DNA of 47,903 bases from Thiotrichales bacterium (GTDB lineage Bacteria; Pseudomonadota; Gammaproteobacteria; GCF-002020875), in NCBI GenBank assembly GCA_018658305.1, contig JABHVM010000035.1:1-47903 (forward strand), read 5' to 3'. Position 1 is the stretch's first letter; every line of letters begins with the position of its first letter. Below, one piece after another: positions 19,126-26,905 of the stretch. The translations under genes were made by a program, and so were the position numbers. Under the pieces are notes generated by a model, which saw only the letters and a list, made by a program, of their open reading frames with translations, did no database searches and was not told where the DNA came from.

Positions 19126-20778
19126 TTAATATTCATCAATTTCTCGACACTCATTATCCATGCGCGTCATCACCGCTATGGGGGCAAAACTCTTAGCAGA
19201 GGACTCCTCCATCATCAGCTTAAAATAATCTGGGATGGTCTCTGAATTGAGCAATGCGCCTCTCTCTATGTAGGAAAAGATCTGATCATAACGACTTATC
19301 TGCTGCTGACTGACTCTGCGATAAATATGGGAACGATTCAGTTCTCTGGTGTGATGAAGTCCTGCAGAGGCGATAATTTCTGCTGTCGCATGGACTGTGT
19401 TAGCGTGGTAGCGATAGACGCGTTGCGCCTTGTCCATCACATCTAACCCTCTAACCAGCGCTGGATCTTGAGTGGCAACTCCCGATGGACAGCGATTAGT
19501 GTTGCAGATCAATGAGTGAACACAGCCAAGTGCGGTCATCATCCCTCGTGCGCTATTGCAGATGTCAGCGCCGAGTGCGATATTTTTGACTAGATGAAAG
19601 CCTGAAAATATTTTACCAGAGGAGATGATTTTGATCTCGCTCTTAAGGTTGAAGCCAGTGAGGCAGTCTGCCACAAATGCCACCGCATCTCTCAGCGGCA
19701 TCCCGACAGAGTTGGCGTATTCTAATGGCGCAGCACCCGTCCCGCCCTCACCGCCATCTACGGTAATAAAGTCTGGCTTAATTCCGCTCTCAACCATCGC
19801 CTTGCAGATGGAGACAAACTCGCTTTTGCGCCCAATCGAGAGTTTAAAGCCGATCGGTTTTCCATCAGAAAGCTCTCGCAGTTCTGCTATAAATTTCATC
19901 AACTCTAGTGGTGTAGAGAAAGTACTATGTCGTGCCGGGGAGTTGACCTTCTCGTAGGGTGCTACACCACGGATCTCGGAAATCTCTGGGCTATTTTTCT
20001 CTGCAGGTAGAATGCCACCATGCCCCGGTTTTGCCCCTTGCGAGAGTTTAATCTCAACCATCTTGACCGACTTTTCAGCCGATTTCTGACGAAATTTTTC
20101 AGGTGAAAACTCTCCCTCTTCATCTCGACAGCCAAAATATCCCGTGCCGATTTGCCAGATTAGATCCCCTCCATACTGCAGATGATACTGACTCAATCCG
20201 CCCTCTCCGCTGTTATGGGCAAATCCGCCGCTCTTTGCTCCTCGGTTAAGGGCTCTCACCGCATTCTTACTCAATGCCCCAAAACTCATTGCGGAGATAT
20301 TAAAAATGCTTGCCGAATAGGGTTGCTTGCACTTTTTCCCACCCACTGTCACGCGTAAATCACTCTCTAATCCACAGCAGTCAACCGCAGAGAGTGAGTG
20401 TCCAATCCACTCATAGCCAGTGCGATAAGTGTCAACTCTGGTTCCAAATGGAACCGTCTCAAGTTCTCCCTTTGCACGCTGGTAGATAATACTTCTAAAC
20501 ATTCTGTTGATCGGCGCACCATCGGTGTCAGACTCGATAAAGTATTGACGGATGAAAGGGCGAATGTCTTCCATAATCCAGCGCCCCCGCCCAAACAGTG
20601 GAAAGTTGCGTCGGATAGAGTGTTTAACTTGAAACAGATCATAAACTCCCACTATCAACATTGGAAGCAGTAGCAGCAATAACCAGAGTGCGGGTTCCCA
20701 TATTAGATAGAGCGCGAGCCATAATAGCGCAAGTAGCGGGACAACTTTGATGAATGTGGAACTAATAATTGAATTCAT
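19126..20778 (-). CDS. FMN-binding glutamate synthase-family protein, membrane-anchored
   Basis: 550 residues. Two N-terminal membrane helices (about 10-45) precede a complete glutamate synthase-type FMN barrel: NISAMSFGALS, SQGAKPGHGG, DGGEGGTGAAP. The [3Fe-4S] cysteines are in LGCVHSLICNTNRCPSGVATQ. The amidotransferase domain of true GltB is absent, so this is the stand-alone family whose substrate is uncertain. It follows the methionine-rich gene at 20885 by 106 bases on the same strand and may be co-transcribed from operator site 2. Confidence 0.9.
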   Translation of the reverse strand: MNSIISSTFIKVVPLLALLWLALYLIWEPALWLLLLLLPMLIVGVYDLFQVKHSIRRNFPLFGRGRWIMEDIRPFIRQYFIESDTDGAPINRMFRSIIYQRAKGELETVPFGTRVDTYRTGYEWIGHSLSAVDCCGLESDLRVTVGGKKCKQPYSASIFNISAMSFGALSKNAVRALNRGAKSGGFAHNSGEGGLSQYHLQYGGDLIWQIGTGYFGCRDEEGEFSPEKFRQKSAEKSVKMVEIKLSQGAKPGHGGILPAEKNSPEISEIRGVAPYEKVNSPARHSTFSTPLELMKFIAELRELSDGKPIGFKLSIGRKSEFVSICKAMVESGIKPDFITVDGGEGGTGAAPLEYANSVGMPLRDAVAFVADCLTGFNLKSEIKIISSGKIFSGFHLVKNIALGADICNSARGMMTALGCVHSLICNTNRCPSGVATQDPALVRGLDVMDKAQRVYRYHANTVHATAEIIASAGLHHTRELNRSHIYRRVSQQQISRYDQIFSYIERGALLNSETIPDYFKLMMEESSAKSFAPIAVMTRMDNECREIDEY

Positions 20779-20884
20779 AAGTAATTCTCAAAAAGGCTTT
20801 CACGCCCCCCATAGGAGCTGCTCTTAGGCTGTGGACGCATGGAAGCAAGTGTTCATCATAGCGATGAGATCTTCAGGGAGCTCT

Positions 20885-21325
20885 TTAATCAGCTGCTTGC
20901 TCTTTATAGACCGATCCTAATGTTGCGCCAAAGACAATGTGACCAATCAGGCTACCCATAATCATCATCATATCGCCATTTGACCAGAAGCCATTACCCA
21001 TCATCGGCATCATCATAGATTGCGCAATCACAAAAGGAATCATTGCAAAGATCACGCCTCTCGCGGGTGAGCTGCGCTCAGGAAGCCCTTTTATTAAACA
21101 CTTAATATTACTGACCATTAGAGCATAAACAATCGCAAGTACCACTCCCACCACAAAGTGCATCATCCAGCCTGCCATATAGGGCATCGCCATCATCGGG
21201 TTGTTAGTGCCCAACATATCACCAAAGTCCATCTTCGGCATTCCCATCATCGGTGCCATCATGGCGACAACAGACATCAGTGCAGTTGCCGAGAGTCCAG
21301 CGATTATTGCTCTATTTAAATTCAT
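20885..21325 (-). CDS. Methionine-rich small membrane protein (DUF6789-like)
   Basis: 146 residues with about four membrane helices. Methionine makes up 26 of 146 residues, in clusters such as MMAPMMGMPKM, MMAMPYMAGWMM and MMMPMMGNG. I place it in the DUF6789 group from memory of that style; no function is known. The methionines could bind Cu(I) or soak up oxidants. It is preceded by operator site 2 at 32 bases from the ATG, with an AGGAG ribosome-binding site, and leads the unit containing the glutamate synthase-like gene. Confidence 0.7.
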   Translation of the reverse strand: MNLNRAIIAGLSATALMSVVAMMAPMMGMPKMDFGDMLGTNNPMMAMPYMAGWMMHFVVGVVLAIVYALMVSNIKCLIKGLPERSSPARGVIFAMIPFVIAQSMMMPMMGNGFWSNGDMMMIMGSLIGHIVFGATLGSVYKEQAAD

Positions 21326-21357
21326 AACTTAATCTCCTATTAATTGAAAAATATATT

Positions 21358-21371
21358 TGAACGGTTGTTCA
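21358..21371. promoter_or_regulatory. Operator site 2, upstream of the methionine-rich membrane protein
   Basis: TGAACGGTTGTTCA, half-sites TGAAC and GTTCA. On the minus strand a -10-like TATAAG (21378-21373) ends one base before the motif, so the operator covers the expected start of transcription. The ATG of the downstream gene is at 21325. Confidence 0.65.
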
Positions 21372-21483
21372 TCTTATAGGGTTGCCATAGATAAAGCAAC
21401 GGTTGAGACAGCGCTTGTTAATCCTATTAATAACTGCCTCTTATCCTTATACGCAGCAATGGCAACAACAGTTTCAAACTCCT

Positions 21484-21522
21484 TACCCTTTATTCTGCTG
21501 CACTTTACTCTGCATAATAGAC
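21484..21522. repeat. Left copy of the 39-bp direct repeat flanking an accessory island
   Basis: 38 of 39 bases match 24310-24348 in the same orientation. In the right copy this is the final coding part and 3' flank of the DUF3179 gene (codons for VYYAE and stop). Here it is an orphan fragment: homology to the gene ends sharply at 21522. Between 21372 and 21622 no gene is recognised. Confidence 0.75.
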
Positions 21523-21622
21523 TGGAACGATTCCAACCTCACCTTTAGGTGGTGTATTTATAAGGTAACTCTTCCAGTTCTGTAGATTTTGAGGCTGTAT
21601 GTTTAACATCCATCTCTTTATC

Positions 21623-21691
21623 CTATTCTCCAACTAATTTCAAAGCTCTCTCAATCACTTGATCAGAGAGGTACATACCATTTCTTCGCAT
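21623..21691 (-). pseudogene. C-terminal remnant of a DUF3368-like toxin
   Basis: A 22-residue frame, MRRNGMYLSDQVIERALKLVGE, begins two bases after the antitoxin stop. The pattern (M/G)-x-LS-x-x-(V/L)-x-x-x-AL-x-x-(V/A)GE is the very C-terminus of DUF3368 PIN-like toxins that accompany UPF0175 antitoxins. The catalytic body is gone, so this looks like an internal deletion leaving the last codons in place. Confidence 0.55.
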
Positions 21692-21692
21692 C

Positions 21693-21941
21693 TTAGTAGT
21701 TCAACTCCTGCTCTAATTTTTCAAAATCGACATGAAACACATCAATTTCCTCACTCGCAAGTCGTTGCAAAAAATCGGTTCTATCTAAACCCGCAACCTC
21801 TGCGGCTCTCTCTTGTGAAATCAATCCCTGCTGATACCAAAGTGTTGCCGCAGATTGGCGTAATTTTTTTGTGAACTCAACTTTGCCTAAATGCAGTGCT
21901 GCAAATACACTTTCTGGCATCTCCAGTGTTACTGTTGACAT
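21693..21941 (-). CDS. UPF0175 family antitoxin-like protein
   Basis: 82 residues: a short ribbon-like N-terminus (VTLEMPESVFAAL) and the family core LRQSAATLWYQQGLISQERAAEVAGLDRTDFLQRLASEEI, which contains a helix-turn-helix. Such proteins pair with DUF3368 PIN-domain toxins. The ribosome-binding site AGGAGG is perfect and 7 bases from the ATG. Its toxin partner is reduced to a C-terminal stub, so this is an orphan antitoxin. Confidence 0.85.
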   Translation of the reverse strand: MSTVTLEMPESVFAALHLGKVEFTKKLRQSAATLWYQQGLISQERAAEVAGLDRTDFLQRLASEEIDVFHVDFEKLEQELNY

Positions 21942-21972
21942 CTCTAACCTCCTAAACAGATCTTACTAAATA

Positions 21973-22110
21973 CTATATTAACATTAAATAATGATCAAAC
22001 CGATGATCGTTTAATGGTCTAGCATCATAAGTACGCTTTTTGTATGCTGCTAACGCTTCATTTTTATCATACATAATTGCAGCACGAAATCCCCTTTCAT
22101 CTTTTAGCAT
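21973..22110 (-). CDS. Small hypothetical protein, 45 residues
   Basis: ATG at 22110 with GGAGAAG upstream at a good distance; product begins MLKDERGFRAAIMYDKNEAL and ends LNDHRFDHYLMLI. Its balanced charged composition looks coding, and the frame stays open for about 23 codons upstream of the ATG. It may instead be the tail of a truncated gene. I do not recognise a family. It lies 31 bases upstream of the antitoxin on the same strand. Confidence 0.35.
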   Translation of the reverse strand: MLKDERGFRAAIMYDKNEALAAYKKRTYDARPLNDHRFDHYLMLI

Positions 22111-22155
22111 TATTTCTTCTCCAGAATTTTCTATGTAGGAATTTGGGGTAAGTAT

Positions 22156-22184
22156 TTGACATGACCAGAGATAATGTGTATTCT
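22156..22184 (+). promoter_or_regulatory. Promoter of the DUF2335 gene pair
   Basis: TTGACA (22156-22161) and TATTCT (22179-22184) with a 17-base spacer. The first ATG follows only 8 bases after the -10, so the transcript would be leaderless or nearly so, unless GATAAT at 22170 is used instead. Confidence 0.5.
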
Positions 22185-22192
22185 AGGGAATT

Positions 22193-22393
22193 ATGGGTAA
22201 ACAAATTAAAAAATTCATCATAGGTATGGGGTCAAGCATGGAAGTATTTCCATCATCGCCACAACCACCTATAGATTTCTCCCATAAAAGCGATAAAGAA
22301 AATCTCGCTCAAGATTGGGAGCGTGTCGGTAGTTATATGTTTACTGCAATAGGTACGGTAGATGAAGAACAAGCAAAACGCATACTCTCATAA
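22193..22393 (+). CDS. Small hypothetical protein preceding DUF2335 gene
   Basis: 66 residues beginning MGKQIKKFIIGMGSSMEVFPS; soluble, with an acidic middle (DWERVGSYMF). No family is recognised. It overlaps the DUF2335 gene by 32 bases in another frame, which suggests translational coupling. It shares the promoter at 22156. Confidence 0.6.
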   Translation: MGKQIKKFIIGMGSSMEVFPSSPQPPIDFSHKSDKENLAQDWERVGSYMFTAIGTVDEEQAKRILS

Positions 22394-22772
22394 AAAGCCA
22401 AATAATGAAGCAAGGGAAGTCTCCGTCTCAGCGCAGAGGCAAGCTTTTTCAGGCCCACTACCGCCCCCAGAGATATTAAAGCAGTATCAACAACTATCTC
22501 CTGATCTCGTTAATAGAATCATAACGCTTGCAGAGGATGAGGCACAAGCAAGAAGAAAGCTTGAATCGGATACACTGCAAGCGAATATCGAAATATCTAA
22601 AAAAACATCAAGCGAACGAGCCAAAGGACAGATATTTGGTTTTAGCATTGGTATTGTTGGCCTACTTTCATCTGTTGCTCTTGCTTCACTTGGTGCAACT
22701 GTTGCTGCCTCAATCGTTGGCAGCAGCACCGTTTTAGGATTGGTCACAGTGTTTGTGCTTGGCAAAAAATAG
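22362..22772 (+). CDS. DUF2335 membrane protein
   Basis: 136 residues. The family start is FSGPLPPPEILKQYQQLSPDLVNRIITLAEDEAQAR, a short amphipathic helix pair, followed by two C-terminal membrane helices (about 90-107 and 112-132). Proteins of this kind are scattered in phage-defence and mobile regions; no mechanism is established. The overlap with the preceding small gene and the position inside a repeat-bounded island support mobile origin. Confidence 0.78.
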   Translation: MKNKQNAYSHKKPNNEAREVSVSAQRQAFSGPLPPPEILKQYQQLSPDLVNRIITLAEDEAQARRKLESDTLQANIEISKKTSSERAKGQIFGFSIGIVGLLSSVALASLGATVAASIVGSSTVLGLVTVFVLGKK

Positions 22773-22846
22773 ACTACATCCTACCACACCCCTGATGGAG
22801 AGGTATTTTTACTCGCATCGGTTTAAGCTCCCATTATGGGTTATAT

Positions 22847-23644
22847 TCAAAACGGTATATCATCCAATGAAGATTCTTCTTGGCTTTTCTCCTTTGCAAT
22901 TTCTATAGTTTCAATAAATCTAATAGAGCTAGTTATGTGACCATAGATTAATAAGCTTTCATGATAATTAAGAACATCGTTGTCATGAGCAAAACTATGG
23001 TGATTGCGAATTTTATTAAATGCCTCCATTACAGATATTGTAGATTTTAAAATTCTCTCTGTAATTTCAGATTCAATAAGCTCTTTAGCTTTAATTGCTT
23101 TGATATATTCCCCAACAAGACTATGTAACGGTTTATCCTTATTGACGGTTACTCCGTGTTTGGTGCACAAGGTTCTAAAATATTTAATTAGATAAGTATG
23201 CAACCTATCAAGACCAGCTTCTGGTTCATTCTTTTCAATTGCTTCACGGACAGCTTTAGCTAATGCTTCAAAATCTTTTTCTTCGGAATTTGGTTGTATT
23301 ACGCTTATGTCTGGTACTGGAGCCGACTCCTTTAAACGGTGCATAATTTTTATAAAATCATCACTTGGTAGTTTTGCATCAAATCCCGCATACTCATCCC
23401 AGTCTGTTACAAGTGCTTCAAAAGCTTTTGCAACCATATAATTAGACTCTAAGTCCCAAAAAGCTCGCATGCGGCTGGCTTTAGATCCGCTGTGTCCTAA
23501 ATATTTTTCTTCGTAAATTTCTATACCAAGAGTTTTATTCATAAACTCATTAAAGGTTTTATTAGAAAATTCAAGAACATACCCTTCATCCATTTGCAAT
23601 GCTCTTTCAAGTTTCCTTTTTTCCATATTTGAAAGGTCGGACAT
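22847..23644 (-). CDS. Abortive-infection-type protein with Abi C-terminal domain
   Basis: 265 residues, soluble. The C-terminal third (LHSLVGEYIKAI ... STISVMEAFNKIRNHHSFAHDN) resembles the Abi C-terminus domain, whose conserved Rx4-6H element is seen in RNHHSFAH, close to the HEPN RNase motif. The N-terminal part (KTFNEFMNKTLGIEIYEEKYLGHSGSKASRMRAFWD) is typical of the long family members. Likely a phage-defence or toxin-like RNase; activity is inferred. A HEPN-like acid and histidine are present, so it is not obviously dead. Confidence 0.72.
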   Translation of the reverse strand: MSDLSNMEKRKLERALQMDEGYVLEFSNKTFNEFMNKTLGIEIYEEKYLGHSGSKASRMRAFWDLESNYMVAKAFEALVTDWDEYAGFDAKLPSDDFIKIMHRLKESAPVPDISVIQPNSEEKDFEALAKAVREAIEKNEPEAGLDRLHTYLIKYFRTLCTKHGVTVNKDKPLHSLVGEYIKAIKAKELIESEITERILKSTISVMEAFNKIRNHHSFAHDNDVLNYHESLLIYGHITSSIRFIETIEIAKEKSQEESSLDDIPF

Positions 23645-23738
23645 TAGTTTGATATTCCTTTTTTTATATAATGTTTAAGCTGTGCAGCGTAGTTTGTGTA
23701 CGAACACGCACCTTCTTATACATTTATCATTCCCTAAT

Positions 23739-24240
23739 TCAGGCTCTTTCATTTTCAAAAGTTTCTGTATAATCATCTTCACTTAAAACTGTATCATAAA
23801 GTCCGATCTCTTCACCTTCATGTTTATTTATCCCAATATATTCGAGACTGGCATCTTCATACCTTTTAAACTTATAAACAGCGTCATTCATTAAACCACT
23901 ATTAAACACCCCGAGGCTTACTAATAACTCAAAGTCAGAAACATCTAACCCCGTTACTTTTTTGAAAAGTGACGGCTCTAGTTGGGTAATTACATCTTTC
24001 AAGCTTCTTTCTCTGTAATCGGTTAAATACATGAAGACAGGGATTCTTGTAGCAAACTTGATTAACTTTTCTTGGATTTGTTTTCTTAAACTTTTGAATT
24101 TTTTCTCTTCTTCAGATAATTCTTTCTTCTCCTTTTTGCTCATATCATCATCATTTTTATCTTTTTTAGCTTTTTTAACCGCTTCAGATTTATTAATAAT
24201 AGTTTCAATATCTTGATTAAGATTTCTAAGCGGACATCTA
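23739..24240 (-). pseudogene. C-terminal fragment of a large helicase/restriction-type protein
   Basis: An ATG at 24143 gives 134 residues, but coding-like sequence continues upstream without a start (CPLRNLNQDIETIINKSE) to about 24240, where it meets A+T-rich mobile junk and a TAG at 24263. The segment RIPVFMYLTDYRER...LEPSLFKKVTGLDVSDFELLVSLGVFN looks like the end of a DEAD/DEAH helicase-type restriction protein. Most of the gene, including the motor, is missing. Family assignment is from memory of that tail. Confidence 0.55.
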
Positions 24241-24309
24241 TCCTGACACAGGGGGCATAGCTATATTTTGACCACAATAGAATTAATGGGGGTGAATTAA
24301 TGGGGACGC

Positions 24310-24348
24310 TACCCTTTATTCTACTGCACTTTACTCTGCATAATAGAC
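24310..24348. repeat. Right copy of the 39-bp direct repeat (3' end of the DUF3179 gene)
   Basis: Matches 21484-21522 with one mismatch and the same orientation. It spans the last codons and stop of the DUF3179 gene plus 21 bases beyond. The two copies bound about 2.8 kb holding the antitoxin, DUF2335 pair, Abi-type gene and helicase remnant. Confidence 0.75.
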
Positions 24349-25260
24349 CTCACTCTCTGGATGAAATGCCATCCAAGCAAACCAGAAAGTGGATAGAGTG
24401 GTCAGACTCTTGCCCTCTTTGTCGGTGATCCAGCCACTATTGCTTTCAGCGTCATAGTTGATGATGAGCGCTTTTCCGTTCAGTTGATCTATCAAGGGAG
24501 TATTGCTTTTTGAGAGTTCTGAGTAGGGATATGCTCTAAACACTCCATCAACCTCCAGTCCCAGCACTCGCTCTTTAGGGTGGTAGCGAGGATCGATCTT
24601 CTCGACAGGAAAGTAGATCCCTTCACTATCAACATAACCTTCATAGGGATCTCGACTGTAGTCTCTACCATAGCCTGTGACACGCGAAAGCACAGTTGTA
24701 TCAGGATGGCTCTGCTTCCAATTTTTCCAACTGGTATGGTTGACCGAGACTATTTTTAAGCGCTCCCCTTTGAGTGAGCCACTAATCGCTCTACCTAAAA
24801 TTTGCGACCAGAGAGACTCTGTCTCTCGATCATAGAGCAGTACATCACTATTATAGAGTAACCCTGAGACTCCAAAAGATCCCTCTGCAAGAAAGACCAC
24901 GCCCGAACCACAGAGTGGACAGTAAGTGACGGCAAAACGCTGTTGCCCAATCTTGTCATTAACAATCTCATGCCAATTCATAATTGCAATAGGATAGGCG
25001 CGGCTTACACCATTTATCTCAATCCCTAACACTGGATCACTCTCAGAGAGTTCGTTTTCTGCCTCGTCAATGGTCAGAAATTTTGGCTGATCAAGGGCAG
25101 GAATGCCATCTCTAGGAGGTCCACCGCTGAAGATCTTCTCGACAGGAATCTCGCTATTGGAGAGATCAAAACCGTTTTTAGTCACCTCTTCTGCATTTGA
25201 GCATCCGTTCAAAAATAGAGCGCTCAAAAATAGCGATAAAATTATTTTTCGGTTTCTCAT
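24331..25260 (-). CDS. DUF3179 lipoprotein
   Basis: 309 residues. Lipobox LFLNGC with Cys20 marks a lipoprotein. The DUF3179 core is clear: GIEINGVSRAYPIAIMNWHEIVND, TYCPLCGSGVVF, LWSQILGRAISGSLKG, and repeated LEVDGVFRAYPYSEL. The CPLC pair may bind a metal or do redox work; function of the family is unknown. It lies 24 bases after the HD-GYP-like gene and is last in the ECF sigma operon. Its 3' end is duplicated at 21484. Confidence 0.88.
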   Translation of the reverse strand: MRNRKIILSLFLSALFLNGCSNAEEVTKNGFDLSNSEIPVEKIFSGGPPRDGIPALDQPKFLTIDEAENELSESDPVLGIEINGVSRAYPIAIMNWHEIVNDKIGQQRFAVTYCPLCGSGVVFLAEGSFGVSGLLYNSDVLLYDRETESLWSQILGRAISGSLKGERLKIVSVNHTSWKNWKQSHPDTTVLSRVTGYGRDYSRDPYEGYVDSEGIYFPVEKIDPRYHPKERVLGLEVDGVFRAYPYSELSKSNTPLIDQLNGKALIINYDAESNSGWITDKEGKSLTTLSTFWFAWMAFHPESEVYYAE

Positions 25261-25284
25261 AAATCACTCCTTATGTTTTTGGGT

Positions 25285-26199
25285 CTATGCTAGAGTTTTT
25301 TCTACCAGACTCTCCGCAATCATTCCGTTAAGCAACATTAACGCTCTCTTGTTCGCCGTCAAGAGTTTGCTTGATGCGCCATCTATCTCAACAGCAGAGA
25401 TATTATTTAGCATATCGCTGTACTCTTGGGTAAAACCAGCCTCTTTCTCCCAACTACCACTAAAGCGTTGTGCCGAGTAACGCTCCTGCTGAATCACTGC
25501 AATGGCACCATCTAAGAGTTGAGGGTCAAAGTGGCTCCCCCGATCTCTCGTTATCCACTCTATCGCTGTCACCAGCGGGGTCTCTTTTTGATAAGGGCGT
25601 GGGTTGATAATCGCACTGAGTGCATCACTGATTGCCAATAGACGACCTATTAATGGAATCTCCGTTCCCTTTGCACCATCAGGATATCCAGAGCCGTCCA
25701 TCTTCTCTTGGTGCGCCGCTGCGCAATCAGCAACCATCTTCACTAACTGCGGCTCTTTCCACTGGTATCTCTGATCTAACAGAAGTGAACACACAATCAT
25801 TCGCGTTAAATCTGCATGAAGCTTTTGACGGTTAAACTCTTCATCCGTTAGAGATCGCTCTAGGCGGTAGATAGAGCGGAAAAGTGGTTTTCCAATATCG
25901 TGTACTTTTGCACAAATCTTAAGTAGAAAAATTCCTAGGGTAGAGAAGTGATATTGCGTTTCGTCAACTTCCGTTATAAATGGATCAGGATTAATCTGAT
26001 ACGATTCACAATCAGCTTTAAACTCCAACCACTGCTTTTTATTCAAAGTCAGTTTATGTGCGATCAGCGTCGTAAAACGGGTCACCTCTTGCACATGAAG
26101 ACGCATCAAACCGATCATCTCACTCATTCCCAGGTCGCCAATATAGTCTAGCTGGATAAGATCATCTGAATATTCGGCACCAACCTTTACCTCTTTCAC
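25285..26199 (-). CDS. HD-GYP-type phosphodiesterase-like protein
   Basis: 304 residues. The metal site HDIGK (His100-Asp101), AAHQEKMDGSGYPDG with the GYP triplet, and IGRLLAISDALSAI follow the HD-GYP pattern; the usual HHE of the second motif reads AHQE, so one ligand is altered. HD-GYP proteins hydrolyse cyclic di-GMP. No sensor or receiver domain is present. It follows the anti-sigma gene by 19 bases. Confidence 0.78.
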   Translation of the reverse strand: MKEVKVGAEYSDDLIQLDYIGDLGMSEMIGLMRLHVQEVTRFTTLIAHKLTLNKKQWLEFKADCESYQINPDPFITEVDETQYHFSTLGIFLLKICAKVHDIGKPLFRSIYRLERSLTDEEFNRQKLHADLTRMIVCSLLLDQRYQWKEPQLVKMVADCAAAHQEKMDGSGYPDGAKGTEIPLIGRLLAISDALSAIINPRPYQKETPLVTAIEWITRDRGSHFDPQLLDGAIAVIQQERYSAQRFSGSWEKEAGFTQEYSDMLNNISAVEIDGASSKLLTANKRALMLLNGMIAESLVEKTLA

Positions 26200-26218
26200 T
26201 ATTCACTTCTCCTTATTC

Positions 26219-26905
26219 TTAAATTTGAATCCATCTGCCTTGAGAGACGATCTTCCCACTTGGACTATTCTTATATTGAGTAGCGCTATTTTCAATAGTG
26301 ACTGATAGCTCTGCATCACTGGAGAGGAGCTGTTGCGCTTTGATCAATGGAAAATTTATAGAGCCATTGTGAGGAAGTACGCCCATAGAGTGCACAGTTC
26401 CATCAGGCGTAGTGATCCAGAGCTGACAAACTTTTCCCTCTGACAGTTGTGGCGGATTAACCGCCTCTATTGCAACAACACTCTGCTGCTGACTGGCACG
26501 CACTATCCAATTAGTATTTTGCTGATCTTGAACCACATAGAGCATTTGTGGATTAAATGTTGTGGTATTCAGCAACACCACTGCCAACACAAATCCCATC
26601 GCGGTCGCAAAGGCGCTAACCCCTTGCCAGAGGCGTAGGCTGCTCCAGAACGACTGCTCCACTTTATCTTCAACAAAGCCGAGGCGTTGCTCAATACCAC
26701 GCCAGACTGCGCTAGAAGGTGTTCGTTCTTCAACGCTGTTCTGGAGGGGAGCAAGGCGATTCTCCCACGCCTGCACCGCATCTGCCGCAATGCTATCTAC
26801 CCTTATCTTCTGCTCAAAGAGTAGACGCTCATCACCCACAAGCGTACCAAGCACATACTCACCCACCAGCTCATCTAACTCTCTCAATCTTTCCTGTTCA
26901 CTCAT
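26219..26905 (-). CDS. Anti-sigma factor, RskA-like
   Basis: About 228 residues from the ATG at 26905. The N-terminal anti-sigma domain has LDELVGEYVLGTLVGDER and VQAWENRLAPL, followed by one membrane helix (GVSAFATAMGFVLAVVLL) and a C-terminal domain outside the membrane (QLWITTPDGTVHSMGVL), the anti-sigma-K layout. A GTG three codons upstream is possible, but AAGGAG lies 8 bases before the ATG. It overlaps the sigma gene by ATGA. It should hold the sigma factor at the membrane until a signal releases it. Confidence 0.88.
   Translation of the reverse strand: MSEQERLRELDELVGEYVLGTLVGDERLLFEQKIRVDSIAADAVQAWENRLAPLQNSVEERTPSSAVWRGIEQRLGFVEDKVEQSFWSSLRLWQGVSAFATAMGFVLAVVLLNTTTFNPQMLYVVQDQQNTNWIVRASQQQSVVAIEAVNPPQLSEGKVCQLWITTPDGTVHSMGVLPHNGSINFPLIKAQQLLSSDAELSVTIENSATQYKNSPSGKIVSQGRWIQI

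Noticed and set aside
19050-19128. In-frame continuation after the glutamate synthase stop, ending SCGCGNN
   Set aside because: 24 open codons after a stop are not unusual by chance, and family proteins end near the existing stop.
20779-20884. Open frame ending LPEDLIAMMNTCFHASTA after the methionine-rich gene
   Set aside because: No start codon except an internal MM near the end, and it overlaps the real gene in another frame.
15259-24360. A 21-base exact match (GCATAATAGACCTCACTCTCT) between the DUF2064 gene and the 3' end of the DUF3179 gene
   Set aside because: It lies inside coding sequence of both genes in different frames and strands with no further homology; treated as chance or a minor conversion, though it is longer than expected.
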